DNA of 64,000 bases from Holtiella tumoricola (GCF_027857615.1 NZ_JAQIFT010000040.1:186001-250000), one strand, 5' to 3'; numbered from the stretch's first letter, positions 33,973 to 44,316 are shown. Translations and numbers: made by a program. Notes: generated from the sequence alone by a model not told the origin.

Positions 33973-36084
33973 TTATTTAAATATTACATTTACTTGTACG
34001 GGTTTCATCTTTGTAAGTTCTTCACTTCTAGTATCCGGTTGACTTGTTCCAACAAAAAGGCTAAAAGTAGATGAATCATAACGTCTTTCACCTTTTGCAT
34101 CAACTATTGTAAAAGCATTCCATGGAATGGTTAACTTTACTTCTTCCTTTGCTCTTCCTTTAAGCGCTACACGTTTAAACGCACAGAGGCTTGTATTAAA
34201 CACAGCATATTGAGAGGTCTCATTTTTGACATAGACTTGTAAAACCTCTTCTGTATCATATAAGCTATCATTAAAAAGTTTAACGAGAAGTTCTACATCG
34301 TGTCCAACCTCTAACGGACTCATAATTTGGGCCTCTTCACAGAACACTTTACCATAGGATAGGCCATAGCCAAATGGATATAAAGGTTGGTCTTTCATAT
34401 AACGATAAGTTCTACCTTCCATAGCATAATCTGTAAATGCAGGAAGCTGGTCTGATGATTGATAGAATGTAACAGGAAGCTTACCTGATGGAGAAGTTTT
34501 GCCAAACAAAATATCTGCAACAGCTTTACCACCTCTTGCACCTGGATACCACACCTGCAAAATGCCCTTGCAATGGGCCTGGGCATAGCTTAAGTTCATT
34601 GCACTTCCTGTCATCATACATAAAATTACAGGTTTGCCTATTGCAACAACCCTTTCAAGAAGCTTCTTTTGAACTTGTGGAAGTTCTAAATCCTTTTTAT
34701 CACCTGAACCCACTTCATTACCTTGGTCAAACTCCTCACCCTCCAGTGTCTCATCTAATCCAAGACATAAAATGACTACATCACTATGCTCTGCCACACT
34801 TAGTGCTTCACATATTCTATCATGTTCCATGGCTAAACCTTCTGTTTGCCTTTTTATGAGCTCACAACCTTTGGCAAATAAAACTCGTACTTCATCACCT
34901 ACTTCATCTTGAATTCCCTCTAATAGGGTAATATATCTAGAGGACGTGCCGTAGTAATTCCCTTTTAACGCTAGACGACTATTGGCATTAGGTCCTATTA
35001 CACCAATGGTTTTAAGCTGTTTTTTATTAAGAGGAAGGATGTTCTCATTCTTAAGAAGTACCACACTTTTTCTAGCAGCTTCTACTGCTAGATCAATATG
35101 TTCTTGGCATTCTACCTTGTCAAATGAAATCGTATCATATTCACAGTCTTCAAATAAACCTAGCTTAAATCGTGTTGTAAAAAGTCTCTCAGCTGCTTTT
35201 GTAATCTGTTCTTCTGGAATAAGCCCATTTTGATTTGCCATCATCACGTGCAAATAAGTATTCCCGCAATTGAGATCACAGCCAGCATCCATTGCTAAAG
35301 CTGCCGATTCTTCTGGTGTAGATGTGACATGATGGTGCATATGGAAATCTTTTATGGCCCAGCAATCTGATACAAAATGCCCATTAAACTGCCACTGTCC
35401 CCTTAAAATATCTTGAATGAGGAAATAACTTCCACAGCAAGGTTCTCCATTGGTTCTATTATAAGCACCCATGACACTTTCTACTTGCCCTTCCTTGACA
35501 CAAGCTTCAAATGCTGGCAAATAGGTTTCCCATAAATCTTTTGGACTTACCTGTGCATCAAACTCATGCCTCAAATCCTCTGGACCACTATGAACAGCAA
35601 AATGTTTTGCACAAGCTGCCACTTTCATATGCTCTCCATGACCTTGAAGCCCTTTAATAAAAGCTACCCCTAGCCGACTTGTAAGGTATGGATCTTCTCC
35701 ATAGGTTTCATGGCCCCGCCCCCATCTTGGATCTCTAAAAATATTAATATTAGGTGACCAAAAAGTCAGCCCCTTATAAATATCACGATCACCATGACGT
35801 GCACTTTCGTTATATTTTGCCCGTCCCTCTTCGGCAATAGCACTTGCTACTTGCTCTAAAAATTGTTCATCAAACATTGCTGCAAGCCCTATAGCTTGTG
35901 GAAAGCTCGTTGCTGTTCCTGCTCTAGCTACTCCATGTAATGCTTCATTCCACCAGTTATAAGCTGGTATATTAAGCCTTGGTATTGCTGGAGCATTATA
36001 CGTAAGCTGGCTTGCCTTTTCTTCTAAAGTCATTTGTGAAACTAATTGAACCGCCTTTTCCTTGCATACTACATCATTAAACAT
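33973..36084 (-). CDS. Glycoside hydrolase family 3 (beta-xylosidase/beta-glucosidase)
   Basis: 703 residues with GH3 catalytic barrel (about 1-330), alpha/beta sandwich (about 345-570) and C-terminal fibronectin-III-like domain. The nucleophile is Asp240 in HFVSDCWAI, and KHF(A) and GAYN motifs line the sugar pocket. The opening YNWWNEALHGVARAG and FRDPRWGRGHETYGEDPYL are most like bacterial beta-xylosidase/alpha-arabinosidase subfamily members. There is no signal peptide, so it hydrolyses oligosaccharides imported by the ABC system encoded directly upstream (11-base gap). Substrate (xylan- versus glucan-derived) is not decided by sequence. Confidence 0.93.
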   Translation of the reverse strand: MFNDVVCKEKAVQLVSQMTLEEKASQLTYNAPAIPRLNIPAYNWWNEALHGVARAGTATSFPQAIGLAAMFDEQFLEQVASAIAEEGRAKYNESARHGDRDIYKGLTFWSPNINIFRDPRWGRGHETYGEDPYLTSRLGVAFIKGLQGHGEHMKVAACAKHFAVHSGPEDLRHEFDAQVSPKDLWETYLPAFEACVKEGQVESVMGAYNRTNGEPCCGSYFLIQDILRGQWQFNGHFVSDCWAIKDFHMHHHVTSTPEESAALAMDAGCDLNCGNTYLHVMMANQNGLIPEEQITKAAERLFTTRFKLGLFEDCEYDTISFDKVECQEHIDLAVEAARKSVVLLKNENILPLNKKQLKTIGVIGPNANSRLALKGNYYGTSSRYITLLEGIQDEVGDEVRVLFAKGCELIKRQTEGLAMEHDRICEALSVAEHSDVVILCLGLDETLEGEEFDQGNEVGSGDKKDLELPQVQKKLLERVVAIGKPVILCMMTGSAMNLSYAQAHCKGILQVWYPGARGGKAVADILFGKTSPSGKLPVTFYQSSDQLPAFTDYAMEGRTYRYMKDQPLYPFGYGLSYGKVFCEEAQIMSPLEVGHDVELLVKLFNDSLYDTEEVLQVYVKNETSQYAVFNTSLCAFKRVALKGRAKEEVKLTIPWNAFTIVDAKGERRYDSSTFSLFVGTSQPDTRSEELTKMKPVQVNVIFK

Positions 36085-36095
36085 ATGTAATCCCC

Positions 36096-36923
36096 CTATC
36101 CTTTGACTGCGCCTACAAGTAAGCTTTCTTGAATTTTTTTATTCATAAAACAATAAACAATTAATGTTGGGAAAGTTGCAATGACAAGTGCTGCACCTAT
36201 TGGCCCCCAATCTGTTGTATAGGCACCACATAAGGTCTGTATCCCAACTGACAATGTTCTATATTTAGAACTACTAATAAAAATAACAGCAAACATAAGC
36301 TCGTTCCAAGCTTGCAAGAAAACAAAAATACCAATAGTTGAAAGCGCTGGCTTCATAAGTGGTAAAATAATTCTAAAAAAGATGCCATATACACTACATC
36401 CATCAATACAAGCTGATTCTTCTAACTCTCTGGGAATGCTCTGCATAAAACTTCCACTAATCAGGATTGCCATGGACAAAGCAAAAGCCGAGTACGGCAA
36501 AATCAATGCTTGATAAGAATCTAGCATTTTCAAATTACGTAGAATAATAAATACAGGAAGTATGGCCGCATGGATAGAAACTGTAAGCCCTAGCATAAAA
36601 ACCATGTTCATTACTTTTTGGCCTCTCCAAATCATTCTTGTTAATGCATAAGTTGCCATTAAGGCTAACATAGTTGTAAGTAAAATGGTTCCACCTGTTA
36701 CAATCACACTATTAAAAAAATAACGTCCCATGTTACCTGTTGTTAATGCTTCGCTATAGTTAGACCAAAGCCAATTTCTAGGTAATCCTATTATATTTTG
36801 CCCAAAGATTTCTGAGTTATCTTTTAGTGAGAAAGTAAACATCCAATAGAGAGGAAAAAGTTGAATTGCAGCCCATACTATAAGAATAACAAAAACTATT
36901 TTTTTTCCTAGACTTGACTTCAT
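36096..36923 (-). CDS. Sugar ABC transporter permease, MalG type
   Basis: 275 residues, six membrane segments, with EAA loop EESACIDGCSVYGIFFRIILP. It directly abuts the stop of the partner permease. GGAGG precedes the ATG. CUT1 family, using a shared ATPase not encoded here. Confidence 0.94.
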   Translation of the reverse strand: MKSSLGKKIVFVILIVWAAIQLFPLYWMFTFSLKDNSEIFGQNIIGLPRNWLWSNYSEALTTGNMGRYFFNSVIVTGGTILLTTMLALMATYALTRMIWRGQKVMNMVFMLGLTVSIHAAILPVFIILRNLKMLDSYQALILPYSAFALSMAILISGSFMQSIPRELEESACIDGCSVYGIFFRIILPLMKPALSTIGIFVFLQAWNELMFAVIFISSSKYRTLSVGIQTLCGAYTTDWGPIGAALVIATFPTLIVYCFMNKKIQESLLVGAVKG

Positions 36924-37805
36924 TTATTCCACCTCCGTCTTAAATGTTTTCTTTATTAAAATAGAAAAGAAGAAACATAAGAAGATAATACAAAGAGCAA
37001 TGGCACTTCCTACACCATAGCGATTACGCCCAAAAATCATAGAGACCATCAAAGTACTTGGTACCTCACTGGCATGGGCTGGACCTCCATTGGTTAGCAC
37101 ATAAATCAAGTCAAAAGCCTTTAACGAGCCTGTTACTGCAAAAATAACACATACTTGGATGATAGGCTTGATAAGTGGGATGATAATATATTTACATGTT
37201 TGCCAGTAAGATGCACCATCTATAACAGCTGCTTCTCTTACATCATTTGAAATAGACTTAATACCAGCATAGAGTAGAAGCATGTGATACCCTACGTATT
37301 GCCACAATATAGGTACAAAAACAGCCAGTAATGCGGTCTTCGGATCACCTAACCATACACGCGTCAGGTGATTTAATCCTAAAGCATTTAATCCACTATT
37401 AATAATACCGTAGTCAGGGTTATAAATCTTCGCCCATAACTGCCCAATAACAACGGTTGAGATTAATACGGGAATAAAGAAAACCGTTACAAAAAACCTT
37501 TCTCCTTTAATACCTCTTGCAAGGGCAAGGGCTAAAAACAATGAAAGTGGTAACTGAATAAAAACAGATAACACTGCCAAAATACATACATTTGAAAGGG
37601 CTTTAGGAAAGGCAATAGACTTGCTTGTAAAAAGGGTTATATAGTTTTCTAAGCCTACAAAATTTCCTGTTGTAATACCATCCCAGTTTAATAAACTATA
37701 GTATGCTGACATAAAAATAGGAATAATAATAATCATAAAAAAGAGTATTGCTGCTGGTGCTATGAATATAAAAATGGCTAACTTATTACGCATCACTTTA
37801 TCCAT
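36924..37805 (-). CDS. Sugar ABC transporter permease, MalF type
   Basis: 293 residues with six membrane segments and EAA loop REAAVIDGASYWQTCKYIIIP. It forms the channel with the next gene product. It lies 96 bases after the receptor gene, behind an intercistronic hairpin. Confidence 0.94.
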   Translation of the reverse strand: MDKVMRNKLAIFIFIAPAAILFFMIIIIPIFMSAYYSLLNWDGITTGNFVGLENYITLFTSKSIAFPKALSNVCILAVLSVFIQLPLSLFLALALARGIKGERFFVTVFFIPVLISTVVIGQLWAKIYNPDYGIINSGLNALGLNHLTRVWLGDPKTALLAVFVPILWQYVGYHMLLLYAGIKSISNDVREAAVIDGASYWQTCKYIIIPLIKPIIQVCVIFAVTGSLKAFDLIYVLTNGGPAHASEVPSTLMVSMIFGRNRYGVGSAIALCIIFLCFFFSILIKKTFKTEVE

Positions 37806-37856
37806 GTATGACTTCCCCCTTAGTTAAAATGGCTCTCTCTATTTTCTTCTATTGCT

Positions 37857-37892
37857 AAAAAGGTACTTCTATAGGACTAGAAGTACCTTTTT
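37857..37892 (-). terminator. Intercistronic hairpin after receptor gene
   Basis: A perfect 15-base-pair stem (AAAAAGGTACTTCTA with TAGAAGTACCTTTTT) with a 6-base loop lies between the receptor and the first permease gene. It looks like a true intrinsic terminator, so downstream expression must rely on read-through or a further promoter. Confidence 0.85.
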
Positions 37893-37901
37893 ATACCTTG
37901 T

Positions 37902-39221
37902 TTATTCACCTAATTGAATCGCCATACTTTCTACAAATTCTTGTGGTGAAATGTTCCCCATATACAATTCTTGTAAGAGTGCAAGGTATTCTCCAGCATC
38001 TTCAGCTGCCATTAATGTGTCAAACCATAATGTGAAAGAGGTTGCTTCACCTGCAAACTCTGCAATTTTCTGTGTAATAGGATTTACGCCACTATCATCA
38101 TAATCTACTTCCCAAGCAGCTATACCCGCACCATCTAAATAAGCATATTTAGAAATACTTCTACAAAGTTCAAATACTGCATTACCTGCAATATCAGGAT
38201 ATTTTGTAGACTGAGCTACCATTAAAGTATCTGCTGCCCCACCCATAAAGTCCGTAATTTTAGCATTATTGCTATTGATTACTGGAACAGGTGCAACACT
38301 AAAGTCTTCTGGATTCTGAGCATCTGTCAAAATAGAACCTCCCATCCAACTTCCTGTAATGTACATAGGAACTGTACCGTTGTAAAATTGTGCACTTGCT
38401 TCATCGTTTGAAACACCTGTCGCACCATTTAGAAAAGCACCCATATCTACTAACTCTTTAAGCTTTGTTGCTGAAGCCAAGAAATCTGGATCATTATAGC
38501 TTACCCCTTGCTTAGTAATTGCTTGTTTTGTCTTTTCAGGACCAGCTGATTTTAGAGTAAGTGCATCATGACACATAGCAAGTACCCATGTATCTTTTAC
38601 ACTTACACCAAATGGTGTAATACCATCACTTAAGAAGGTTTGGCAAACATTAGCAAGTTCATCCCAAGTCGTTGGTGGCGTAAGTCCACGTTCATCAAAC
38701 ATTTTCTTATTATAGAATAATGCAGATACAGGTGTGGTAAAAGTTGAACCGTATAGTTTATCGTTATATGTAGCATTCGTTAGTGCTGCTATAGGAAGTT
38801 GAGCTTTGTATTCATCTGTAAAGTAGCTATCTAATTCTAAGACTTTACCTGAAGCGATAAATGGTTCAGAAAATCCTCCCCCCCATGTGAAAAAGATATC
38901 TGGAAGTTCATTGGCGGCTACGGCTGATTTGATCTTGGTCTTATAAGATTCATTTTCAAAAGTTTCATGTACAATCTTAACCTCTGGATGGGCTGCCTCA
39001 TAATCAGCAATTGCTTTTGTATAGGCTGGATTAAAGGCATCACTTTCTGTTGCAATACTCCACATGGTTAAAGTCACTTGGCCATTCCCTTTTTGACTCT
39101 CTTGTGTGCTAGAAGGTGTTTCACTAGGTGCAGGCGTGTTACTTTGGCTACATCCTACCATGGTTGCCATCATAGGCACTGTTAATAATAATGGAAGTAA
39201 TTTGTGTAAAACCTTTTTCAT
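37902..39221 (-). CDS. Sugar ABC transporter receptor lipoprotein
   Basis: 439 residues of the family-1 extracellular solute-binding type. The signal peptide ends in MVGC (lipobox) with the lipid-anchor Cys near residue 24, followed by a Ser/Thr/Pro-rich linker. TLTMWSIATESDAF is the usual opening of the mature fold. It is the first gene of the receptor-permease-permease-GH3 operon, and so probably binds xylo- or gluco-oligosaccharides. Confidence 0.93.
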   Translation of the reverse strand: MKKVLHKLLPLLLTVPMMATMVGCSQSNTPAPSETPSSTQESQKGNGQVTLTMWSIATESDAFNPAYTKAIADYEAAHPEVKIVHETFENESYKTKIKSAVAANELPDIFFTWGGGFSEPFIASGKVLELDSYFTDEYKAQLPIAALTNATYNDKLYGSTFTTPVSALFYNKKMFDERGLTPPTTWDELANVCQTFLSDGITPFGVSVKDTWVLAMCHDALTLKSAGPEKTKQAITKQGVSYNDPDFLASATKLKELVDMGAFLNGATGVSNDEASAQFYNGTVPMYITGSWMGGSILTDAQNPEDFSVAPVPVINSNNAKITDFMGGAADTLMVAQSTKYPDIAGNAVFELCRSISKYAYLDGAGIAAWEVDYDDSGVNPITQKIAEFAGEATSFTLWFDTLMAAEDAGEYLALLQELYMGNISPQEFVESMAIQLGE

Positions 39222-39416
39222 AACATTTCCCCCTTGTTCTCTCTTTTTATAGTTTCATTATAAGAAATAGACCTACTACTTTTGAAGGGATATTTTTTAC
39301 TTGAAGAGGTAATATTTTTACATATGCATCCTCTGCCATAGTTTAATAGATTTATCGACATATATTAAAAATCGATGTATTTATACGTTTAAATAAATAC
39401 ATCGATCCTATAAGTA

Positions 39417-40219
39417 TTACTTAACAGGTATCCAAATTTCACAAGCATACCCCTCATCAACTTCAAAATACACTTCTAACTGTGGTTGATCTACAATTTC
39501 ATATTCTTCTCTCGGAATCCAGCTTGTATAAATCTGCTTCCATATTTGAAGTATAGACTGAGGCATCTCACCCGGGCAAGGAAAAATAGCCCATTTATGA
39601 GGTGGAATAATCACTACTGTATCCTTTGATGGCTGTGTACATTTTCCTTAATAGTATATCCCTCTCCTGTAGAAACACCAACTAAAGTTTCAAATTGTGA
39701 AAATCCGCAGCACCTATCTAAGTATCCATCTGTTTCAGACTTTGCCCACAGATAACCTGTAGCATTTGGGTCATCACTTGGAACACTACTGGTTATTCCA
39801 TTTAAAAAGATGTATGTCTTCTCTTGAATAGTATAAGTAAGTGGACGCTCTTGTGTCAGTATAAGCTTTACTTGCAAAGGGTAAAATACTTTTAATTTTT
39901 CACCTCTACTTTCACTTGGTGTCACACCATGAAAACGTTTAAATGCTTTAGAAAAAGCTTCTGCTGACTCATAACCAACATTAAGAGCAACCTCAGATAC
40001 AGATATTTCTAAACCTTGTAACTGCTCTCCAGCTACACATAGACGGCGATTACGAATATATTCTGATAGAGTGAAGCCTGTCAATATCTGAAATGCCCTT
40101 GTAAAATGGGATTCACTCACATGGACATGTTTGGCAACAAGTTGAGAGGATAGCTCACTGTTTGCCAACTCCATTTCTATAAAACTCATTGCTTTTTGTA
40201 TAATTTCTATCCAGTTCAT
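39417..40219 (-). pseudogene. AraC-family regulator with GyrI-like effector domain, broken by a frameshift
   Basis: The 5' frame (ATG at 40219, after AGGAGG) encodes an AraC double helix-turn-helix and most of a GyrI-like effector-binding domain, then stops at 39614. The rest of that domain (IIPPHKWAIFPCPG to CEIWIPVK) continues in another frame to 39417. The second frame stays open upstream only to about 39650, so a one-base loss lies between about 39618 and 39655. Restoring one A in the ATTAAGGAAAA run would join both parts into a normal protein of about 267 residues. Either the gene is inactivated or this is a sequencing error. Its DNA-binding domain is intact. Confidence 0.85.
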
Positions 40220-40304
40220 TCGTCCTCCTATCAACAAAATCTACTGTTATTTTATCATGTAGCTTTAAGTTAATCGTTCCACAAAATAAAATTTTCATTC
40301 AAAA

Positions 40305-40328
40305 ATAGAGAGCTTCTAGCTCTCTATT
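40305..40328 (-). terminator. Terminator after the amine-oxidase-like gene
   Basis: AATAGAGAGCT/AGCTCTCTATT form a compact hairpin with a 3-base loop, about 35 bases past the gene's stop, and T-rich sequence follows on the minus strand. Confidence 0.65.
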
Positions 40329-40362
40329 AAGATTTCAATATTCAAATAGGTTTTTGGATATC

Positions 40363-41889
40363 TTAATAGCTATCCATGATACGCTCTGCAGCTAAATAAC
40401 CTGATTCTACAGCACCTTCAAAAGTTGGATAAACTAAGTAATCTCCTGCTAAAATAAGAGATCCATAATTCAGTTCATCTAATCTTAGCAATCTTTTATA
40501 TGCCCCTTCAGACATAATTGGATATGCATATGGGAAGCGTTCAATATCGTATCCTGTAACCTTACTACTTGCAGCGTTAAAAACTTTATCTAAATCATTA
40601 TAGACATTTTTTATTAATTCTTTATCACTCATAGTATCTAATGAATGATCTACACCTGTTTTAGGTGCAACATATACAGAAATAATATAGTCCTCTAACT
40701 CTGTTTTTTTATCATCATAAAATCTTTCTACCCATGTAGAATCATAAATATCCGTAAAGAAATATCCATCTGGTACTGCTAGATCAAATGCTTTATCAAA
40801 TATTGGTGTTTCTGAGAATAGTGCAACCGTTGCATAAGATGCATATTTAATATTTTTCATAATATTCGTCTTTTCTCTAGAAATCACAGTAGGTGCTATT
40901 TTAAGTGCTTCAGGAGCTGGTACTGCTAATACAACGTTATCAGCAAGTATAATCGATTCTTTACCATCATTTCCTACATATGTCACAACGTACTCTCTAC
41001 CTTTTTTAGTAATACTTTTAACATTACTACTTAATTTGATTTTATCTTCTAATACCTCACCTAATTTATCTGTGAGCTCTGTCAATCCTTTGACAAATGA
41101 GTAGGATCCTGAACTTTCTTCTTTTGCCTCTGCATACTCTTCTTCAATATCCTCTTCATCAAAATCTTCGTAATCTACATACCCTTCATTAAAGCCTTCA
41201 TCCTCATAGTCATAGGCTGCTTCAGGAATAAAACTTAATGCAGAGATTTCGTCAAGGGTTGCACCAAATAATCCTTTTGAAGTTACGTTATATTTTTTTA
41301 TAAATACTGCTGGAATATTATTGTTACGAAGCCAACGACTTGCACTCATATTATCTAGTTTTTTTGCTCTAAATGTATAATCAAAATCTGGAACTTCATC
41401 ATAATCTTCATAGGCATCTAATATAAGATCTGTAAACGTTTCATAGGCATCATAGTCACTATTACTCACCAAATACCTTTTTATACCATCACTTCCATAA
41501 TAGAAGTTTTTGCCATCAAAATACCCATCCATTGGTGAAGGAATTTCTTTGGGTTCTAATCCAAGTTCATCTATCATCTCCATTAAGGCACTTTCTGGTG
41601 TTCCTAAATATTCTGTACCTTTAGCATATGTAAAAGATTCATGAACACCCGAGATCGTTCTTCCACCAATTGTACTTTTTCTTTCAAGAATAACGAAATC
41701 TTCATCTTCTAAAAAATAACCACAAGTTAAACCTGCAATACCGCCCCCCACTATAACTGTATCATGACGCTCCATTTGTATCGCTTGTTTAGCTTCTATC
41801 TCATTAGATTTTAGGCTTGTCAAACCTATACTAATCAAGGTACTAATCCCTAGTAGTACCCCTACCATTCTACCTTTCGAATGAATCAT
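40363..41889 (-). CDS. Flavin amine oxidase/protoporphyrinogen-oxidase-like protein, membrane-anchored or secreted
   Basis: 508 residues. A hydrophobic N-terminus (about 8-26) looks like a signal or anchor. Then comes the FAD-binding fold with GGGIAG (48-53) and the ERKSTIGGRT stretch typical of flavin-containing amine oxidases. The C-terminus has the second FAD motif (LILAGDYLVYPTFEGAVESGYLAAERI). A strongly acidic stretch near residues 222-250 is unusual for the family. The natural substrate is unknown; amine or aromatic-compound oxidation and tetrapyrrole oxidation are both possible. The next gene upstream encodes a YkgJ metal-cluster protein but is separated by a terminator. Confidence 0.75.
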   Translation of the reverse strand: MIHSKGRMVGVLLGISTLISIGLTSLKSNEIEAKQAIQMERHDTVIVGGGIAGLTCGYFLEDEDFVILERKSTIGGRTISGVHESFTYAKGTEYLGTPESALMEMIDELGLEPKEIPSPMDGYFDGKNFYYGSDGIKRYLVSNSDYDAYETFTDLILDAYEDYDEVPDFDYTFRAKKLDNMSASRWLRNNNIPAVFIKKYNVTSKGLFGATLDEISALSFIPEAAYDYEDEGFNEGYVDYEDFDEEDIEEEYAEAKEESSGSYSFVKGLTELTDKLGEVLEDKIKLSSNVKSITKKGREYVVTYVGNDGKESIILADNVVLAVPAPEALKIAPTVISREKTNIMKNIKYASYATVALFSETPIFDKAFDLAVPDGYFFTDIYDSTWVERFYDDKKTELEDYIISVYVAPKTGVDHSLDTMSDKELIKNVYNDLDKVFNAASSKVTGYDIERFPYAYPIMSEGAYKRLLRLDELNYGSLILAGDYLVYPTFEGAVESGYLAAERIMDSY

Positions 41890-42024
41890 TGTTTTACAAC
41901 CTCCCTTTTTGCTGTTTTCATAACTATACTATCATGTATCCTTGACTTTCTCCTGTCTTTATCCATCCTAATTTGTCGGTCTATATTATTGGAAAGCCTT
42001 TTTAATCTCCTTATGCAAAAAGAT

Positions 42025-42062
42025 CCCACTATTGGCACACTTCGCTGTACACCAATAGCGGG
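42025..42062 (-). terminator. Terminator after ykgJ-like gene
   Basis: CCCACTATTGG (42025-42035) pairs with CCAATAGCGGG (42052-42062), one G-T pair, followed on the minus strand by ATCTTTTTG. It lies just past the stop of the YkgJ-type gene. Confidence 0.85.
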
Positions 42063-42083
42063 ACTTCTCATTCTTTATTTTGT

Positions 42084-42752
42084 TTATAAAATGCCTAGTC
42101 GTTCTTTTGCTTCAGGTAATACTCTGAAAAATGCAGTGTAGAAGTCTTCACCTTCTTTTACTTCTATGCGATAAAATGTATCCAGTACATACTGATTAAT
42201 CTCTTCTAACTCTGCTTCATCATAGACAAATTTCAATCTAAAGTTAAGTGCTTTTAATAACTTGTACCACGTTAAAATGAATGTCTTGTTTTCGTTATAA
42301 TTCACAATTCCAATCCATTCACTTACTTTAATTTCTTCTAAGTTAGGCATGACACATGTCCCTACTTGTAAGAAGTATTTAAAATCATCATTTTCATAAA
42401 CTCTTCCTAATGGGAATAGTCTACAGATGTTTGGACGTTGTCCATGTATACTACATCTGCCTTCTCCATTTAAAAAGCTACATTGCTGGGTTTCTCCTAC
42501 CATCTTGAGATAAGGGAGCATCAATTTATTATTTTTTTGAAGCGCTAATTTATCCCCTAGTAATGCATCAAAGGATACATTGAGGTGACTTACTATTTCA
42601 TAAGCATCAAATGGGGTAAGTTCAACTAAGTCTCCTACTTGATGACAACAGGTATAGCACCCATTACATCCACATGTATCGGCTTTTACATAGTCATCTA
42701 TATCATAGAGTTTACCGTCTGAAATACCTTCTAACGTCTTTAATGTTCTCAT
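42084..42752 (-). CDS. YkgJ-family cysteine cluster protein
   Basis: 222 residues with the YkgJ (zinc- or iron-chelating) cysteine pattern: CGCNGCYTCCHQ near the N-terminus, then CSFLNGEGRCSIHGQRPNICRLFPLG near residues 92-118. These proteins bind a metal or Fe-S cluster; the biochemical role is poorly known. Monocistronic, ending at its own terminator; no partner gene is obvious. Confidence 0.85.
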   Translation of the reverse strand: MRTLKTLEGISDGKLYDIDDYVKADTCGCNGCYTCCHQVGDLVELTPFDAYEIVSHLNVSFDALLGDKLALQKNNKLMLPYLKMVGETQQCSFLNGEGRCSIHGQRPNICRLFPLGRVYENDDFKYFLQVGTCVMPNLEEIKVSEWIGIVNYNENKTFILTWYKLLKALNFRLKFVYDEAELEEINQYVLDTFYRIEVKEGEDFYTAFFRVLPEAKERLGIL

Positions 42753-43032
42753 ATTCTTCCCTTTCTTGTATGCTGCCTTATCATTTTTATATTGTGTTTT
42801 GCATACGTTCTATCATTGATCAGTTCTTATCACTTTCTACATTATAATACAAAAGCCAATGGTATTTCTACAGTTTTTATATAAGTGCGGAATTACCTAC
42901 TCCATTTGTCTAATAGGTGTCTAATTTTATATGTTTAGGGTCTAAAAAAGCATTTTAAAAAAGCGTAGATATTATAAAATAGGGTTAACAAAAACTTTTG
43001 TAATAATCTATACACCTTAGGAGGATTATCCA

Positions 43033-44283
43033 ATGAAACAAATTACAGCAATTGTAGTGGGGGCTGGACCTCGCTGTACGCTTGCCTATACTTCTTATGC
43101 TTTACAAAATGCTAGTGAAATTAAAATCGTAGGTGTTGCCGAACCTCTAGAAGATCGTCGTAAAACCCTTCAAAAATTACATAATATTCCTGATGAAAAT
43201 TGTTTTACATCTTGGGAAGAACTCTTGGAAAAACCTAAATTTGCAGATGTTGCTTTCATTTGTACCCAAGACAAACTCCACTTTGCACCAGCTATGGAAG
43301 CTTTAGAACGCGGCTATCATCTTCTACTTGAAAAACCTATCTCACCAGTGGCTGAAGAATGCATTCAAATTAGAGATAAGGCAAAAGAAAAAGACTTAAA
43401 CGTGGTTGTATGCCATGTTTTACGCTATACTAACCTCTTTAGAACACTTAAAGAAATCGTAGATAGTGGGCGTATCGGAAAACTGATGTCGATTACTCAC
43501 TGTGAAAACGTCTATCATATTCATTATTCACACAGCTATGTACGTGGTCCTTGGCAAAAAGCTTCTGAAAGTGCACCAATGATTATGGCAAAATCTTGTC
43601 ATGACTTAGATATTATCCAGTGGCTTTGTGAAGATGAATGTACTGAAATTTCTTCCTTTGGTAGTTTAAGCTACTTCTGCGAAGAAAATGCACCAATTGA
43701 TGCACCAAGTCGTTGTACAGATGGCTGTCCTCATGTCCATACTTGTACCTATTCAGCACCTCGTATTTATGCTAAAGATAAATTATGGGGAACGGACTAT
43801 TTCTCACCCAATCCTATGACTTCTGAAGAAATTATGGAACATCTAAAAACTTCTCCTTTTGGCAAATGTGCGTTTAAAGCAGGAAATGATGTAGTCGATC
43901 ATCAAGTGGTCAATCTTAACTACAAAAGTGGTTTAACAGTCTCTTTCACTATGTGTGGTTTTACAAAAGACTTTAGTCGCACCATGCGTTTGATGGGTAC
44001 TCACGGAGAGATTCGTGTGCTCTTTGGTGATGAACATGTAATAGAAGTTTATGATTTCCATAGTGGACGTAAAGATGTGATTTATACAACTCAAAATCAT
44101 TCTGGTCATGGCGGTGGCGATCATAATCTTATGAATGATTTCGTTAACTTTATTGCAACAGGTAAGCCATCACCTTCTATTACACCCATTGACATTTCAG
44201 TAGAAAGTCACTTACTTGCTTTAGCTGCTGAAGCGTCTCGTGTAACTGGTAAAACAATTAAAATGAAATATTTTCGTAAATAA
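43033..44283 (+). CDS. Gfo/Idh/MocA-family oxidoreductase
   Basis: 416 residues with an N-terminal Rossmann fold (IVVGAGPRCTLAY), the family EKPIS motif (about residue 97) carrying the catalytic Lys, and the active-site His in CHDLDIIQW. A Cys-rich insertion near residues 217-241 (FCEEN, RCTDGCPHVHTC) occurs in one subgroup. These NAD(P)-dependent enzymes oxidise or reduce sugars, inositols or sugar phosphates. AGGAGG precedes the ATG. The gene stands alone on the plus strand; the 280-base gap upstream shows no gene. Confidence 0.9.
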   Translation: MKQITAIVVGAGPRCTLAYTSYALQNASEIKIVGVAEPLEDRRKTLQKLHNIPDENCFTSWEELLEKPKFADVAFICTQDKLHFAPAMEALERGYHLLLEKPISPVAEECIQIRDKAKEKDLNVVVCHVLRYTNLFRTLKEIVDSGRIGKLMSITHCENVYHIHYSHSYVRGPWQKASESAPMIMAKSCHDLDIIQWLCEDECTEISSFGSLSYFCEENAPIDAPSRCTDGCPHVHTCTYSAPRIYAKDKLWGTDYFSPNPMTSEEIMEHLKTSPFGKCAFKAGNDVVDHQVVNLNYKSGLTVSFTMCGFTKDFSRTMRLMGTHGEIRVLFGDEHVIEVYDFHSGRKDVIYTTQNHSGHGGGDHNLMNDFVNFIATGKPSPSITPIDISVESHLLALAAEASRVTGKTIKMKYFRK

Positions 44284-44316
44284 GCTTTCATTACATGCTC
44301 TACATCTCTTTTACTT

